Shown here one piece after another: positions 6,940-13,256 of a stretch of 16,841 nucleotides of DNA (position 1 is its first letter; every line of letters starts with the position of its first letter). Source of the stretch: JAVBSN01 sp031547045 (lineage in GTDB: Bacteria; Bacillota; Clostridia; Lachnospirales; Lachnospiraceae); the NCBI GenBank assembly GCA_031547045.1, contig JAVBSN010000063.1:1-16841 (forward strand), read 5' to 3'. The notes beneath the pieces were generated by a model, which worked only from the letters and a program-made list of their open reading frames with translations, ran no database searches and was not told the DNA's origin. The position numbers and the translations under genes were made by a program.

Positions 6940-8031
6940 TTGGATAATTTGACAGTTCATTTAGACAGTAAACCAATTTACAATATAATATTTAATGATG
7001 AATTTGATTCCTTGCTTACTAAACTTAGTAAGCAAGGAATTGCTAATAGAAGGATATGTATTGTATCTGAAACAACAGTATCTAGTTATTATATTAATAT
7101 ATTAGCAGATTTATTAAGTGATAATTGTAAGGAAGTTAATACTTTTATATTTCCGGCTGGAGAAGAAAATAAAAATTTAAATATAGTACAAGATTTATAT
7201 GAGCATCTTATAATATCAAAGTTTGATAGAAATGATATGCTTATTGCATTAGGTGGAGGAGTAGTAGGTGATTTAACTGGATACGCTGCTGCGACTTACT
7301 TACGAGGCATTGATTTTGTTCAAGTACCTACTAGCTTATTATCTCAAGTTGATAGCAGTATTGGTGGTAAGACAGGTGTAGATTTTTTGTCATATAAAAA
7401 TATGGTAGGTGCATTTCACATGCCCCAATTAGTGTATATTAATATTAATACACTAGAAACATTACCAAATAGACAATTTGTATCAGGTATGGGTGAAATA
7501 ATTAAACATGGTATTATAAAAGATAAAGAATATTTTGAATGGTTAGAGCATTATAGCGAAGATATTAGAAGTAAAGATTTACAAAGTCTTAAAACAATGA
7601 TACTTAAAAGTTGTAATATTAAGAGATTGGTAGTTGAAAATGATCCTAATGAGAGAGGTGAGAGAGCATTACTTAATTTTGGGCACACATTAGGACATGC
7701 TATAGAAAAATTATTGGATTTCTCATATTTACACGGAGAATGTGTAGGTATAGGCTCTATTTTAGCTAGTATTATTTCATATAACAAAGGTTTAATATCT
7801 AGTGAAACTTTAGAACGTATTATTGGAATTCATGATTATTTTGAATTTCCACAACTACCAAAAAATATGGATATTGATAAAATTATTGAAACCACTAAAA
7901 ATGATAAGAAAATGTTAGGTGGACGTATCAAATTTATACTAATAAATAATATAGGAGAAGCATATATTGATGAAACTGTTTCTGATGAAGATATGAGACA
8001 AGGAATTCTTGATTTATATGCAAGGTATTAA
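6940..8031 (+). CDS. aroB: 3-dehydroquinate synthase
   Basis: Second step of the shikimate pathway: converts DAHP to 3-dehydroquinate, using NAD and a divalent metal. The 363-residue length is normal. Signatures: the LIALGGGVVGDLTGYAAATYLRG glycine-rich NAD-binding region (about 104-125), PTSLLSQVDSSIGGKTGVD (about 130-150), and the metal ligands in MGEIIKHG (Glu), NFGHTLGHAIE (His) and YLHGECVGIG (His). The start is a TTG at 6940 with GGAG 7 bp upstream; no in-frame ATG fits the conserved N terminus. It lies between divIVA and lspA in the same operon, an unexpected metabolic member among division and envelope genes. Confidence 0.96.
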   Translation: MDNLTVHLDSKPIYNIIFNDEFDSLLTKLSKQGIANRRICIVSETTVSSYYINILADLLSDNCKEVNTFIFPAGEENKNLNIVQDLYEHLIISKFDRNDMLIALGGGVVGDLTGYAAATYLRGIDFVQVPTSLLSQVDSSIGGKTGVDFLSYKNMVGAFHMPQLVYININTLETLPNRQFVSGMGEIIKHGIIKDKEYFEWLEHYSEDIRSKDLQSLKTMILKSCNIKRLVVENDPNERGERALLNFGHTLGHAIEKLLDFSYLHGECVGIGSILASIISYNKGLISSETLERIIGIHDYFEFPQLPKNMDIDKIIETTKNDKKMLGGRIKFILINNIGEAYIDETVSDEDMRQGILDLYARY

Positions 8032-8032
8032 T

Positions 8033-8533
8033 ATGAAATATATAAAACCGATAATAGGTGTAATAATATTAGTGCTTATTGATCAATTAACAAAATATAT
8101 AATAATATCAAAATTTGCATTAGGTGAAAGCATCCCATTAATAAAAGACGTTTTTGAATTAACTTATATTAGAAACGAAGGTGCTGCATGGGGAATGCTA
8201 CAAGGCAAACAAATATTATTTTATATTACAACACCTATAGTTATAATAATAGCTTGCTTACTTTATAAAAAAATGTTTGTTAATAAGAAATTTGCAGCAC
8301 TTCAAGTATTAGATGTTGTTTTAGTTAGTGGAGCTATAGGAAACTTTATAGATAGACTATTTCGTGGATATGTAATAGATTTTCTATATTTCAAATTAAT
8401 AGATTTCCCAGTATTTAATGTCGCTGATTGTTATGTAACAGTTTCAGTTATATTGTTAGTTATATTAATGTTCTTCAAATACTCTGAAGAAGATTTTGAT
8501 ATGTTATTTAGTTTTAGAAAAGGAAAAGAATAA
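8033..8533 (+). CDS. lspA: Lipoprotein signal peptidase (signal peptidase II)
   Basis: Membrane aspartyl protease that removes signal peptides from lipidated prolipoproteins, such as the carboxypeptidase encoded at 1388. Four hydrophobic segments. Motifs: DQLTK near the N terminus, RNEGAAWG, then GAIGNFIDRLFRGYVIDF and FNVADCYV, which hold the two catalytic Asp residues. The frame could open earlier (TTG at 8009, ATG at 8018), but those starts lie inside aroB. ATG 8033 has AAGG at 8022-8025 at a good distance, follows the aroB stop by 1 bp and gives the expected lysine-then-hydrophobic N terminus (166 residues). Confidence 0.95.
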   Translation: MKYIKPIIGVIILVLIDQLTKYIIISKFALGESIPLIKDVFELTYIRNEGAAWGMLQGKQILFYITTPIVIIIACLLYKKMFVNKKFAALQVLDVVLVSGAIGNFIDRLFRGYVIDFLYFKLIDFPVFNVADCYVTVSVILLVILMFFKYSEEDFDMLFSFRKGKE

Positions 8534-8538
8534 GCCTT

Positions 8539-9456
8539 ATGGATATTAGAGAATATACTATTGATGATATAAGTGTAGAAAATAGAATAGATAAATATTT
8601 AGTAAGTGAATGTCCTGAATTTTCAAGGGCATATATACAAAAGCTTCTTGAAAATGGCAATGTTTTAGTTAATGATAAGGTTGTTAAATCTAACTATAAG
8701 GTTAGACTTAATGACCTTGTTGTTTTATCTATAGATGAACCGGTGGAATTGGATATTGAACCTGAAAATATCTCACTTGATATTATATATGAGGATGAGG
8801 ACTTAATAATTATAAATAAACCTAAAGGAATGGTAGTTCATCCAGCACCAGGACATTATACTGGAACTCTTGTAAATGCTTTGTTATATCATTGTAGGGA
8901 TAATCTATCTTCAATAAATGGGGTCCTAAGACCAGGAATAGTCCATAGAATAGATATGGATACAACAGGGTTATTAGTTGTATGTAAGAATGATATTGCC
9001 CACAGAAGCCTAGCAGAACAATTAAAAGTACATTCAATTACTAGAAAATATAATGCCATTGTATATCATAATATAACTGAAGATGAAGGAACTATAGATA
9101 AACCAATAGGAAGACATCCTATAGATAGAAAGAAAATGAGTATTGATACTAAACATGGCCGTGATGCAATTACTCATTATAAAATATTAGAAAGATTACA
9201 ATCAAAATATACATATATAGAATGTCAGTTAGAAACTGGACGTACACATCAAATTAGAGTGCATATGTCCTCTATTAATCATGCATTACTAGGAGATACA
9301 GTATATGGGCCTAAAACATCTAATTTCAAGCAATTACAAGGTCAAGTACTTCATGCTAGAGTGTTAGGATTTATTCATCCTAGAACCAATAAATATGTTG
9401 AATTCGAATCTCCATTACCACAGTATTTTGAAGATTTATTAAGAGAATTAAGATAA
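8539..9456 (+). CDS. rluD: RluD-type 23S rRNA pseudouridine synthase
   Basis: RluA-family enzyme that isomerises specific uridines to pseudouridine in large-subunit rRNA. An N-terminal S4 RNA-binding domain (about 13-65, RIDKYLVSECPEFSRAYIQK) precedes the catalytic domain. The motif GIVHRIDMDTTGLLVV contains the catalytic Asp139, and LETGRTHQIRVHM is the second conserved block. 305 residues is typical. It starts 5 bp after lspA with no strong ribosome binding site and is the last intact gene of the division operon. The lspA-rluD pairing is common in Firmicutes. Exact uridine targets cannot be read from sequence, so the symbol follows overall family resemblance (a RluD/YlyB type). Confidence 0.93.
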   Translation: MDIREYTIDDISVENRIDKYLVSECPEFSRAYIQKLLENGNVLVNDKVVKSNYKVRLNDLVVLSIDEPVELDIEPENISLDIIYEDEDLIIINKPKGMVVHPAPGHYTGTLVNALLYHCRDNLSSINGVLRPGIVHRIDMDTTGLLVVCKNDIAHRSLAEQLKVHSITRKYNAIVYHNITEDEGTIDKPIGRHPIDRKKMSIDTKHGRDAITHYKILERLQSKYTYIECQLETGRTHQIRVHMSSINHALLGDTVYGPKTSNFKQLQGQVLHARVLGFIHPRTNKYVEFESPLPQYFEDLLRELR

Positions 9457-9464
9457 AATATATA

Positions 9465-9694
9465 CAATTTATTACAGATGATACGGATTCAAATGATAAC
9501 AATAATACTAATCAAGATAACAATACTACTGATTCAAACAATATACTACTAATCAGGATAACGATACTATTAATACAAATAACAACAAAACAAAAACAGG
9601 AGATAATCTACCTTTAATAACGATCATTGTTATAATGTTTATGGCAGTATTGGGATTTGTTGTTATTGGAATAAGAAGAAATAAAATAGCTTAA
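9465..9694 (+). pseudogene. Frameshifted C-terminal remnant of a cell-surface anchored protein
   Basis: No start codon or full gene, but the three-frame reading gives a Thr/Asn/Asp-rich stalk (TDDTDSNDNNNTNQDN..., from about 9465). A one-base frameshift lies near 9541, then the stalk continues (TNQDNDTINTNNNKTK). It finishes with TGDN, a hydrophobic helix and a basic IRRNKIA tail ending in TAA at 9692-9694. This is the layout of a sortase-type or membrane-anchored wall protein C terminus. A clean LPxTG is absent (KTKTGDN), so the anchor is degenerate or of a variant class. The fragment begins immediately after the rluD stop, suggesting that a deletion joined it there. Without the N-terminal part it cannot be expressed as a secreted protein. 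Confidence 0.7.
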
Positions 9695-9701
9695 GATATA
9701 A

Positions 9702-9742
9702 AAAAATGAAGGACTTTCTTAATTTGAAAGCCTTCATTTTTA
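9702..9742 (+). terminator. Intrinsic terminator after the division operon
   Basis: A 16-bp stem with one bulged A (arms 9702-9718 and 9726-9741), core GAAGG/CCTTC, loop TTAATTT, followed by T-rich sequence. It ends transcripts coming from rluD and the surface-protein remnant. Confidence 0.88.
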
Positions 9743-9786
9743 TTGTATATAGGAAGACAAATAAGCAATTTTATTATAGCATTTGT

Positions 9787-9815
9787 TTGAATTTTTTTTG
9801 ATAAAATGGTATAAT
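9787..9815 (+). promoter_or_regulatory. Promoter of the cytidylate kinase-like gene
   Basis: TTGAAT (9787-9792), 17-bp spacer, TATAAT (9810-9815) preceded by TGG, so an extended -10 as well. About 60 bp upstream of the start codon and just after the preceding terminator. Confidence 0.8.
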
Positions 9816-9873
9816 TATTACATTATAACTACATAATTTTTGAGCATAAGCTTATTAGGAAGGTGGCGTTTGT

Positions 9874-10500
9874 ATGGGTATTAATACAATAATTACTTTA
9901 GGACGACAATATGGCAGTGGTGGAAGAGAGATAGGTAAATTAGTAGCTGAGAAACTGCAAATTGATTATTATGATAAAGAGATTCTTAAGGAAGCTGCAA
10001 AGAATAGCGGTATGTGTGAAGCGATATTTGAGAATTTTGATGAGAAACCTACTACAAGTTTTTTATATTCATTGGTTATGGATCCTTATTCATTAGGATA
10101 TAATTCAGCAGCATTTGATATGCCACTTAATCATAAGGTGTTTTTAGCAGCATATGAGACAATTAAGAGAACTGCTGATAAAGGCCCTTGTATTATAGTA
10201 GGAAGATGTGCTGATTATGCATTATCTGATTATAAGAATTGTTTGAATATTTTTATAGATGCTCCACTTGAAGATAGAGCTATTAGAACTGCTGATAGAC
10301 TTAATATAACAGTAGAGAAAGCAAAAGATATTGCTAATAAGGAAGATAAACAAAGAGCTTCATATTATAACTATTATACTACTAAGAAGTGGGGACACGT
10401 TAAGAGTTATGATGTATGTATTAATAGTAGCTTATTTGGTATAGAAGGTAGTGCAGATGTTATATGTGATTTAGTTAAAAAATTGGAAAATGGAAGATAG
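9874..10500 (+). CDS. Cytidylate kinase-like family protein
   Basis: A 208-residue P-loop protein of the cytidylate kinase-like family often seen in clostridia. The nucleotide-binding loop is near the N terminus (GRQYGSGGREIG, about 10-21), followed by YYDKEILKEAAK. In the middle is the beta strand CIIVGRCADYAL (about 105-116) and the LID-like stretch with RAIRTADRL and NKEDKQRASYYNYYT (about 130-168). It lacks the arrangement of true Cmk, so the substrate is unknown and should not be assumed to be CMP. The start at 9874 has a strong AGGAAGGTGG upstream. It forms a single-gene unit with its own promoter and terminator. Confidence 0.85.
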   Translation: MGINTIITLGRQYGSGGREIGKLVAEKLQIDYYDKEILKEAAKNSGMCEAIFENFDEKPTTSFLYSLVMDPYSLGYNSAAFDMPLNHKVFLAAYETIKRTADKGPCIIVGRCADYALSDYKNCLNIFIDAPLEDRAIRTADRLNITVEKAKDIANKEDKQRASYYNYYTTKKWGHVKSYDVCINSSLFGIEGSADVICDLVKKLENGR

Positions 10501-10509
10501 ATAAATGAG

Positions 10510-10546
10510 AAAAGTCCTAATCTAAATTTATAGATTAGGACTTTTT
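10510..10546. terminator. Two-way terminator between the kinase-like gene and the recombinase
   Basis: Perfect 15-bp inverted repeat (10510-10524 and 10531-10545) with a 6-nt loop, A run on one side and T run on the other. It serves both the + strand kinase-like gene and the convergent recombinase gene. Confidence 0.9.
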
Positions 10547-10548
10547 AT

Positions 10549-11589
10549 TTATTTTCTTAGATTCACTTTATTTCTAGCTTCCTTTTTTCTCTGTAAGTCA
10601 ATATCTGCGTAATGTTTTCTAGTTGTATTTACATCTTTGTGACCTAATACATCAGCTACTAAGTAAATATCAGAAGTTTCCTGATATAAAGATGTACCAT
10701 AGGTGCTTCTTAACTTATGTGGTGTAATCTTTTTTAAAGGGGTCACCGTTATGGAGTATTTCTTTACTAAAAGTTCAACACTTCGGATACTTATTCGTTT
10801 TTTCTGAGAGGAGAGGAAGAGAGCAGTTTCATGACCTGTAAGTGCTATAATTTTCTTTCTTTCATCCATATATGGTAATAGGGCTTCTGTAACTTCATCA
10901 CCAAAGTATACAAAGGCTTCATAACCACCTTTTCTAACAATTTTTATTCGTTCATTTTTGAAATCTACGTCATTAATATCAAGTCCAACACATTCAGATA
11001 CACGAATTCCAGTACCAAGCATTAAAGTTAATAAGGCTAAATCCCTTGTTTTTGTCTTTTCATGATACTGTAGTTGCTTTTCAGTGAGTTTCACACCATA
11101 TTCAACATTATCAAGAAATTCAGATACTTCAGAACCTTCTAATCTAATAATAGCCTTATCATGAAGTTTTGGTATAGCAACCTTAGCCATTGGATTATTA
11201 GTTACTTGATCATTTTTATATAAATAAGCGTACATATTCCTTAATGCCGACATTTTTCGTTTTATAGCACGTTCGCCATTAGTATATTTACGACCATCTT
11301 TAATGTAATACTTTAAGTATTCTAAATATTCTTCGATGTCCTGAGCTGTAAGATTATTAATAATATCTAATGATATATCCTTTAATTCACAGTTTTTAAG
11401 AGCTGAATTATTAGTTAATAAGAACTCGAAGAAATTTCGTATATCCCTGGCATAACCAATTCGTGTAGATGTAGATGTGTTTAAGTCAATACCTCTAAAA
11501 TAGATTCTAACATATTGTGGCATATCAGATAAAAGATTTCTAAGAATAATTGTATTGTCAATATTTTTTTGATTATGATATTCACCCAA
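10549..11589 (-). CDS. XerS-like tyrosine recombinase
   Basis: Integrase-family site-specific recombinase, probably the single-protein chromosome dimer resolvase. The catalytic set is complete: Arg196 (GTGIRVSE), Lys220 (RKGGYE), His291 and Arg294 (PHKLRST), His317 (LGHKDVNTT) and nucleophile Tyr327 (KHYADI). The N-terminal SAM-like DNA-binding domain spans about 15-130. Length (346) and N-terminal pattern (MPQYVRIYF...GYARDIRNFFEFLL) resemble streptococcal XerS (about 356) more than XerC/XerD (about 300), by memory of those families. The start is TTG at 11589 with AGGAGGAA 7 bp upstream. No phage or transposon genes adjoin it. A dif(SL)-like sequence lies about 240 bp upstream of its start, as xerS and its site are arranged in streptococci. 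An integron- or phage-type integrase is the less likely alternative. Confidence 0.85.
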   Translation of the reverse strand: MGEYHNQKNIDNTIILRNLLSDMPQYVRIYFRGIDLNTSTSTRIGYARDIRNFFEFLLTNNSALKNCELKDISLDIINNLTAQDIEEYLEYLKYYIKDGRKYTNGERAIKRKMSALRNMYAYLYKNDQVTNNPMAKVAIPKLHDKAIIRLEGSEVSEFLDNVEYGVKLTEKQLQYHEKTKTRDLALLTLMLGTGIRVSECVGLDINDVDFKNERIKIVRKGGYEAFVYFGDEVTEALLPYMDERKKIIALTGHETALFLSSQKKRISIRSVELLVKKYSITVTPLKKITPHKLRSTYGTSLYQETSDIYLVADVLGHKDVNTTRKHYADIDLQRKKEARNKVNLRK

Positions 11590-11624
11590 AATAAAATTCC
11601 TCCTATAAGATATAAAGTATATAA

Positions 11625-11653
11625 TTAATATAGTTATTTAAATTATTATTCAA
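11625..11653 (-). promoter_or_regulatory. Possible promoter of the recombinase gene
   Basis: On the - strand: TTGAAT (11653-11648), 17-bp spacer, TATTAA (11630-11625), about 35 bp upstream of the TTG start. The surrounding DNA is very AT-rich, so chance matches are likely. Confidence 0.35.
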
Positions 11654-11828
11654 TAAGTATGTAGAGATTATTACATATAAAAAATCAAATAAATTAGTTG
11701 AAAGTATATTACTAAATCAATTAATTATTATTTATAATAAAATCTTGTTATAATGCGTGTAGGCATTGTATATGCGTAATAATCAATAATATATTAATAG
11801 TGTATCATACTAGTATTAAACGTACAAG
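11654..11828. other. Non-coding AT-rich stretch with palindromes beside the dif-like site
   Basis: No credible gene. It holds a + strand extended -10 (TGTTATAAT, 11746-11754) without a clear -35. Overlapping its 3' end is a small inverted repeat AATGC/GCATT (11752-11756 and 11763-11767), and ATGCGT occurs twice nearby. TTAATA/TATTAA arms (11794-11799 and 11814-11819) enclose a perfect 10-bp palindrome ATACTAGTAT (11807-11816). These could be operator or accessory binding sites, or could be chance in AT-rich DNA. Confidence 0.4.
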
Positions 11829-11859
11829 TATTTTCGTAAAACTATAATTTAGCGAATAG
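11829..11859. other. Candidate dif site for the XerS-like recombinase
   Basis: A 31-bp element with two imperfect inverted arms, ATTTTCGT-AAA and TTTAGCGAATAG, around a central ACTATAA-type spacer. The core AAAACTATAATTT is at 11838-11850. Arms pair as TTCG-TAAA against TTCGCTAAA, with a one-base offset. As I recall it, the streptococcal/lactococcal dif(SL) has the same ACTATAATTT centre and similarly asymmetric arms, and lies just upstream of xerS. Position relative to the recombinase and at the switch of gene direction supports the call. It is not a good match to the 28-bp XerCD dif consensus. Function is inferred. Confidence 0.6.
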
Positions 11860-11874
11860 TTACATGTGCAATTA

Positions 11875-11913
11875 TAAGCAGATAACCTAATATTGCTACT
11901 GTTTATCTGCTTA
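11875..11913. repeat. 11-bp perfect inverted repeat (hairpin) next to the dif-like site
   Basis: TAAGCAGATAA (11875-11885) and its exact complement (11903-11913) are separated by 17 nt. No U tract follows in either direction, so it is not a typical terminator. It begins 16 bp from the dif-like element. Confidence 0.7.
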
Positions 11914-11956
11914 AATTATCATTATATATAAAGTTTATTTTACAATATAAAGTTTC

Positions 11957-12070
11957 TTAGTATAAACTTTTTTTAATGAAATCATATATTTCTTCATATG
12001 ATCCTAAATAATACTTTTTGAATAGTTCACAAAACTATGGATGGTCTAATAATGGCATAACAGCTTCTAC
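11957..12070 (-). pseudogene. Remnant of an unidentified gene (C-terminal fragment)
   Basis: Read on the - strand from the end of the LysM gene, this frame gives VEAVMPLLDHP, a TAG stop where TGG would fit, then FCELFKKYYLGSYEEIYDF and IKKSLY before TAA at 11957-11959. Composition and codon use look like real protein rather than random AT-rich DNA. There is no upstream start or ribosome binding site; a TAA precedes the first codon and the reading overlaps the LysM stop by 4 bp. Probably the tail of a lost gene; family not recognised. Confidence 0.5.
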
Positions 12071-12369
12071 TTATAATAAGGTACTGTTATATAACAACCT
12101 GCAGTAATGTAATCCTCATGGATATTATTAATATTCTTAACTTCCTTAATATAATCATCTATAGAGGCATATTCATCTGTAATATATTCGTTTGAAATAT
12201 CCCAAAGTGTATCACCCTCTTCTATTAATACACTTGTAAAATACTTAGTTAAATTATTAGTAGTGTTGGCATTAACATTAACCTTATATAAGGCTACTCC
12301 ACAAAATGTAAGGATAATACATATTATTATTCCTATTATGTACTTATTATTTCTTAAAATTATATTCAT
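12067..12369 (-). CDS. yneA: YneA-like SOS cell division inhibitor (membrane anchor plus LysM)
   Basis: In Bacillus, YneA is made after DNA damage and blocks division outside the membrane. This 100-residue protein has the same layout: short N terminus, one membrane helix (about 10-28), short linker, then a single LysM-like domain (about 47-97) with EEGDTLWDISNEY at its start, DDYIKEVKNINNI in the middle and AGCYITVP at the end. The Bacillus protein has a very similar order (EGDTLW...NDL...AGQTIVLP, from memory). As in Bacillus it is divergent from lexA and shares SOS boxes. RBS AGGAGGA 6 bp before the ATG. The promoter is consensus (TTGACA-17-TATAAT) with a LexA box in the spacer. Target and inhibitory activity are inferred from the family and context. 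Confidence 0.85.
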   Translation of the reverse strand: MNIILRNNKYIIGIIICIILTFCGVALYKVNVNANTTNNLTKYFTSVLIEEGDTLWDISNEYITDEYASIDDYIKEVKNINNIHEDYITAGCYITVPYYK

Positions 12370-12387
12370 ATTACATCCTCCTAAAAT

Positions 12388-12401
12388 CGAACAACTGTTT
12401 T
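12388..12401. promoter_or_regulatory. LexA box 1
   Basis: CGAAC-AACT-GTTTT matches the Gram-positive CGAAC-N4-GTTYG pattern in all but the last base. It lies around the transcription start or early leader of the yneA-like gene. Confidence 0.65.
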
Positions 12402-12411
12402 ACATATTTGT

Positions 12412-12440
12412 ATTATATCGAACAAACATTTGTTTGTCAA
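12412..12440 (-). promoter_or_regulatory. Consensus promoter of the yneA-like gene
   Basis: Read on the - strand: perfect TTGACA (12440-12435), 17-bp spacer, perfect TATAAT (12417-12412). LexA box 2 (12423-12436) lies in the spacer and touches the -35, so bound repressor would occlude it. This fits a gene kept off by LexA and made strongly after damage. Confidence 0.88.
12423..12436. promoter_or_regulatory. LexA box 2
   Basis: CAAAC-ATTT-GTTTG, a perfectly spaced symmetrical pair of half sites (one base from CGAAC in the left half). Located between -35 and -10 of the yneA-like gene. Confidence 0.75.
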
Positions 12441-12448
12441 TAGTTTAT

Positions 12449-12462
12449 CGAATAAATGTTCG
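12449..12462. promoter_or_regulatory. LexA box 3
   Basis: CGAAT-AAAT-GTTCG differs from CGAAC-N4-GTTCG by one base; the best right half site of the set. Between the two divergent promoters. Confidence 0.8.
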
Positions 12463-12474
12463 GATTAAATGTTC

Positions 12475-12488
12475 GGAACATTCGTTTG
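12475..12488. promoter_or_regulatory. LexA box 4, overlapping the lexA -35
   Basis: GGAAC-ATTC-GTTTG. Its right end overlaps the lexA -35 (12486-12491), allowing autoregulation. A weaker copy, GGATT-AAAT-GTTCG (12462-12475), sits exactly between boxes 3 and 4. Confidence 0.75.
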
Positions 12489-12514
12489 CATTTTGAATTT
12501 GATTATGATATACT
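12486..12514 (+). promoter_or_regulatory. lexA promoter
   Basis: TTGCAT (12486-12491), 17-bp spacer, TATACT (12509-12514) preceded by TGA, so an extended -10. Leader of roughly 90 nt before the lexA ATG; nothing else recognisable in it. Confidence 0.78.
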
Positions 12515-12611
12515 ATTATCACTTAGCAATTACAAGATTGTATTTTTCATCTTAGTGAGAATTCATACTATTATTTACTTAATAAAATTATTATATATAG
12601 GAGGTGTTGTA

Positions 12612-13226
12612 ATGGGTTATGGTAAGATTACTGCTAAACAAGAAGAGATATTAGAATATATTAAGAAAGAAATATTAGCTAAAGGTTATCCGCCTGCTGT
12701 TAGAGAGATTTGTGAAGCTGTTCGACTTAAGTCTACTTCTTCAGTACATTCTCATTTAGAAACTTTAGAAAAGAATGGTTATATAAGAAGAGATCCTACT
12801 AAACCAAGAGCAATTGAGATATTAGATGATACGTTTAATCTTGTTCGTAGGGAATTAGTTAATGTTCCTATTGTTGGTACAGTAACTGCAGGAGAACCTA
12901 TTTTAGCTGTTGAGAATATAGAGGGCTACTTTCCTATCGCTCCTGAATTTTTACATAACAAACAGACTTTTATGCTTAAGGTAAAAGGCGATAGTATGAT
13001 TAATGTAGGAATTTTTGATGGTGATATGGTATTAGTGGAAGAAGCTAATACAGCTTATAATTCAGAGATTGTTGTAGCCTTAGTAGATGATTCAGCAACT
13101 GTAAAGCGTTTCTATAAAGAAGATGGTTATTTTAGACTACAGCCTGAAAATGATGCTATGGCTCCTATTATTGTTAAGGACGCTGCTATTTTAGGTAAAG
13201 TAATTGGTTTATTTAGATCATTTTAA
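12612..13226 (+). CDS. lexA: LexA SOS repressor
   Basis: Transcriptional repressor of the SOS regulon that cleaves itself when RecA filaments form. The 204-residue protein has the N-terminal winged helix (about 1-70; REICEAVRLKSTSSVHSHLETLEKNGYI is the recognition region). The cleavage site is Ala93-Gly94 (VTAGEP). The catalytic dyad is Ser128 (GDSM) and Lys165 (ATVKRF). The frame is open further upstream (ATG at 12456), but that start lies within LexA boxes. ATG 12612 has AGGAGGTG 5 bp upstream and begins exactly at the conserved N terminus. Almost certainly autoregulated through the boxes in front of it. It is the only + strand gene right of 10.5 kb. Confidence 0.97.
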   Translation: MGYGKITAKQEEILEYIKKEILAKGYPPAVREICEAVRLKSTSSVHSHLETLEKNGYIRRDPTKPRAIEILDDTFNLVRRELVNVPIVGTVTAGEPILAVENIEGYFPIAPEFLHNKQTFMLKVKGDSMINVGIFDGDMVLVEEANTAYNSEIVVALVDDSATVKRFYKEDGYFRLQPENDAMAPIIVKDAAILGKVIGLFRSF

Positions 13227-13256
13227 TTAATTATTAATATTGGTTTATAAACTATA

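Noticed and set aside
8009..8032. Earlier start of lspA inside aroB
   Set aside because: The 8033 start has a suitable AAGG, avoids the overlap and gives a normal signal peptidase II N terminus.
9590..9610. Canonical LPxTG sortase motif
   Set aside because: The sequence reads KTKTGDN with no Leu-Pro before the TG, so only an anchor-like layout can be claimed.
11829..11859. Canonical XerCD 28-bp dif
   Set aside because: The arms and the central hexamer do not fit the usual Bacillus/E. coli consensus; the dif(SL)-like reading fits better.
11949..11979. Terminator (AAAGTTT/AAACTTT followed by T run)
   Set aside because: The stem is only 7 bp with one G-C pair in very AT-rich DNA and overlaps the remnant coding frame; too weak to call.
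12263..12496. Open + strand frame of 77 residues
   Set aside because: It runs over the yneA-like gene, its promoter and the LexA boxes in antisense; no family resemblance or ribosome binding site.
12456..12611. Upstream extension of lexA from ATG 12456
   Set aside because: It would place the lexA promoter and operator boxes inside the coding region; ATG 12612 has a strong ribosome binding site and matches the conserved LexA N terminus.
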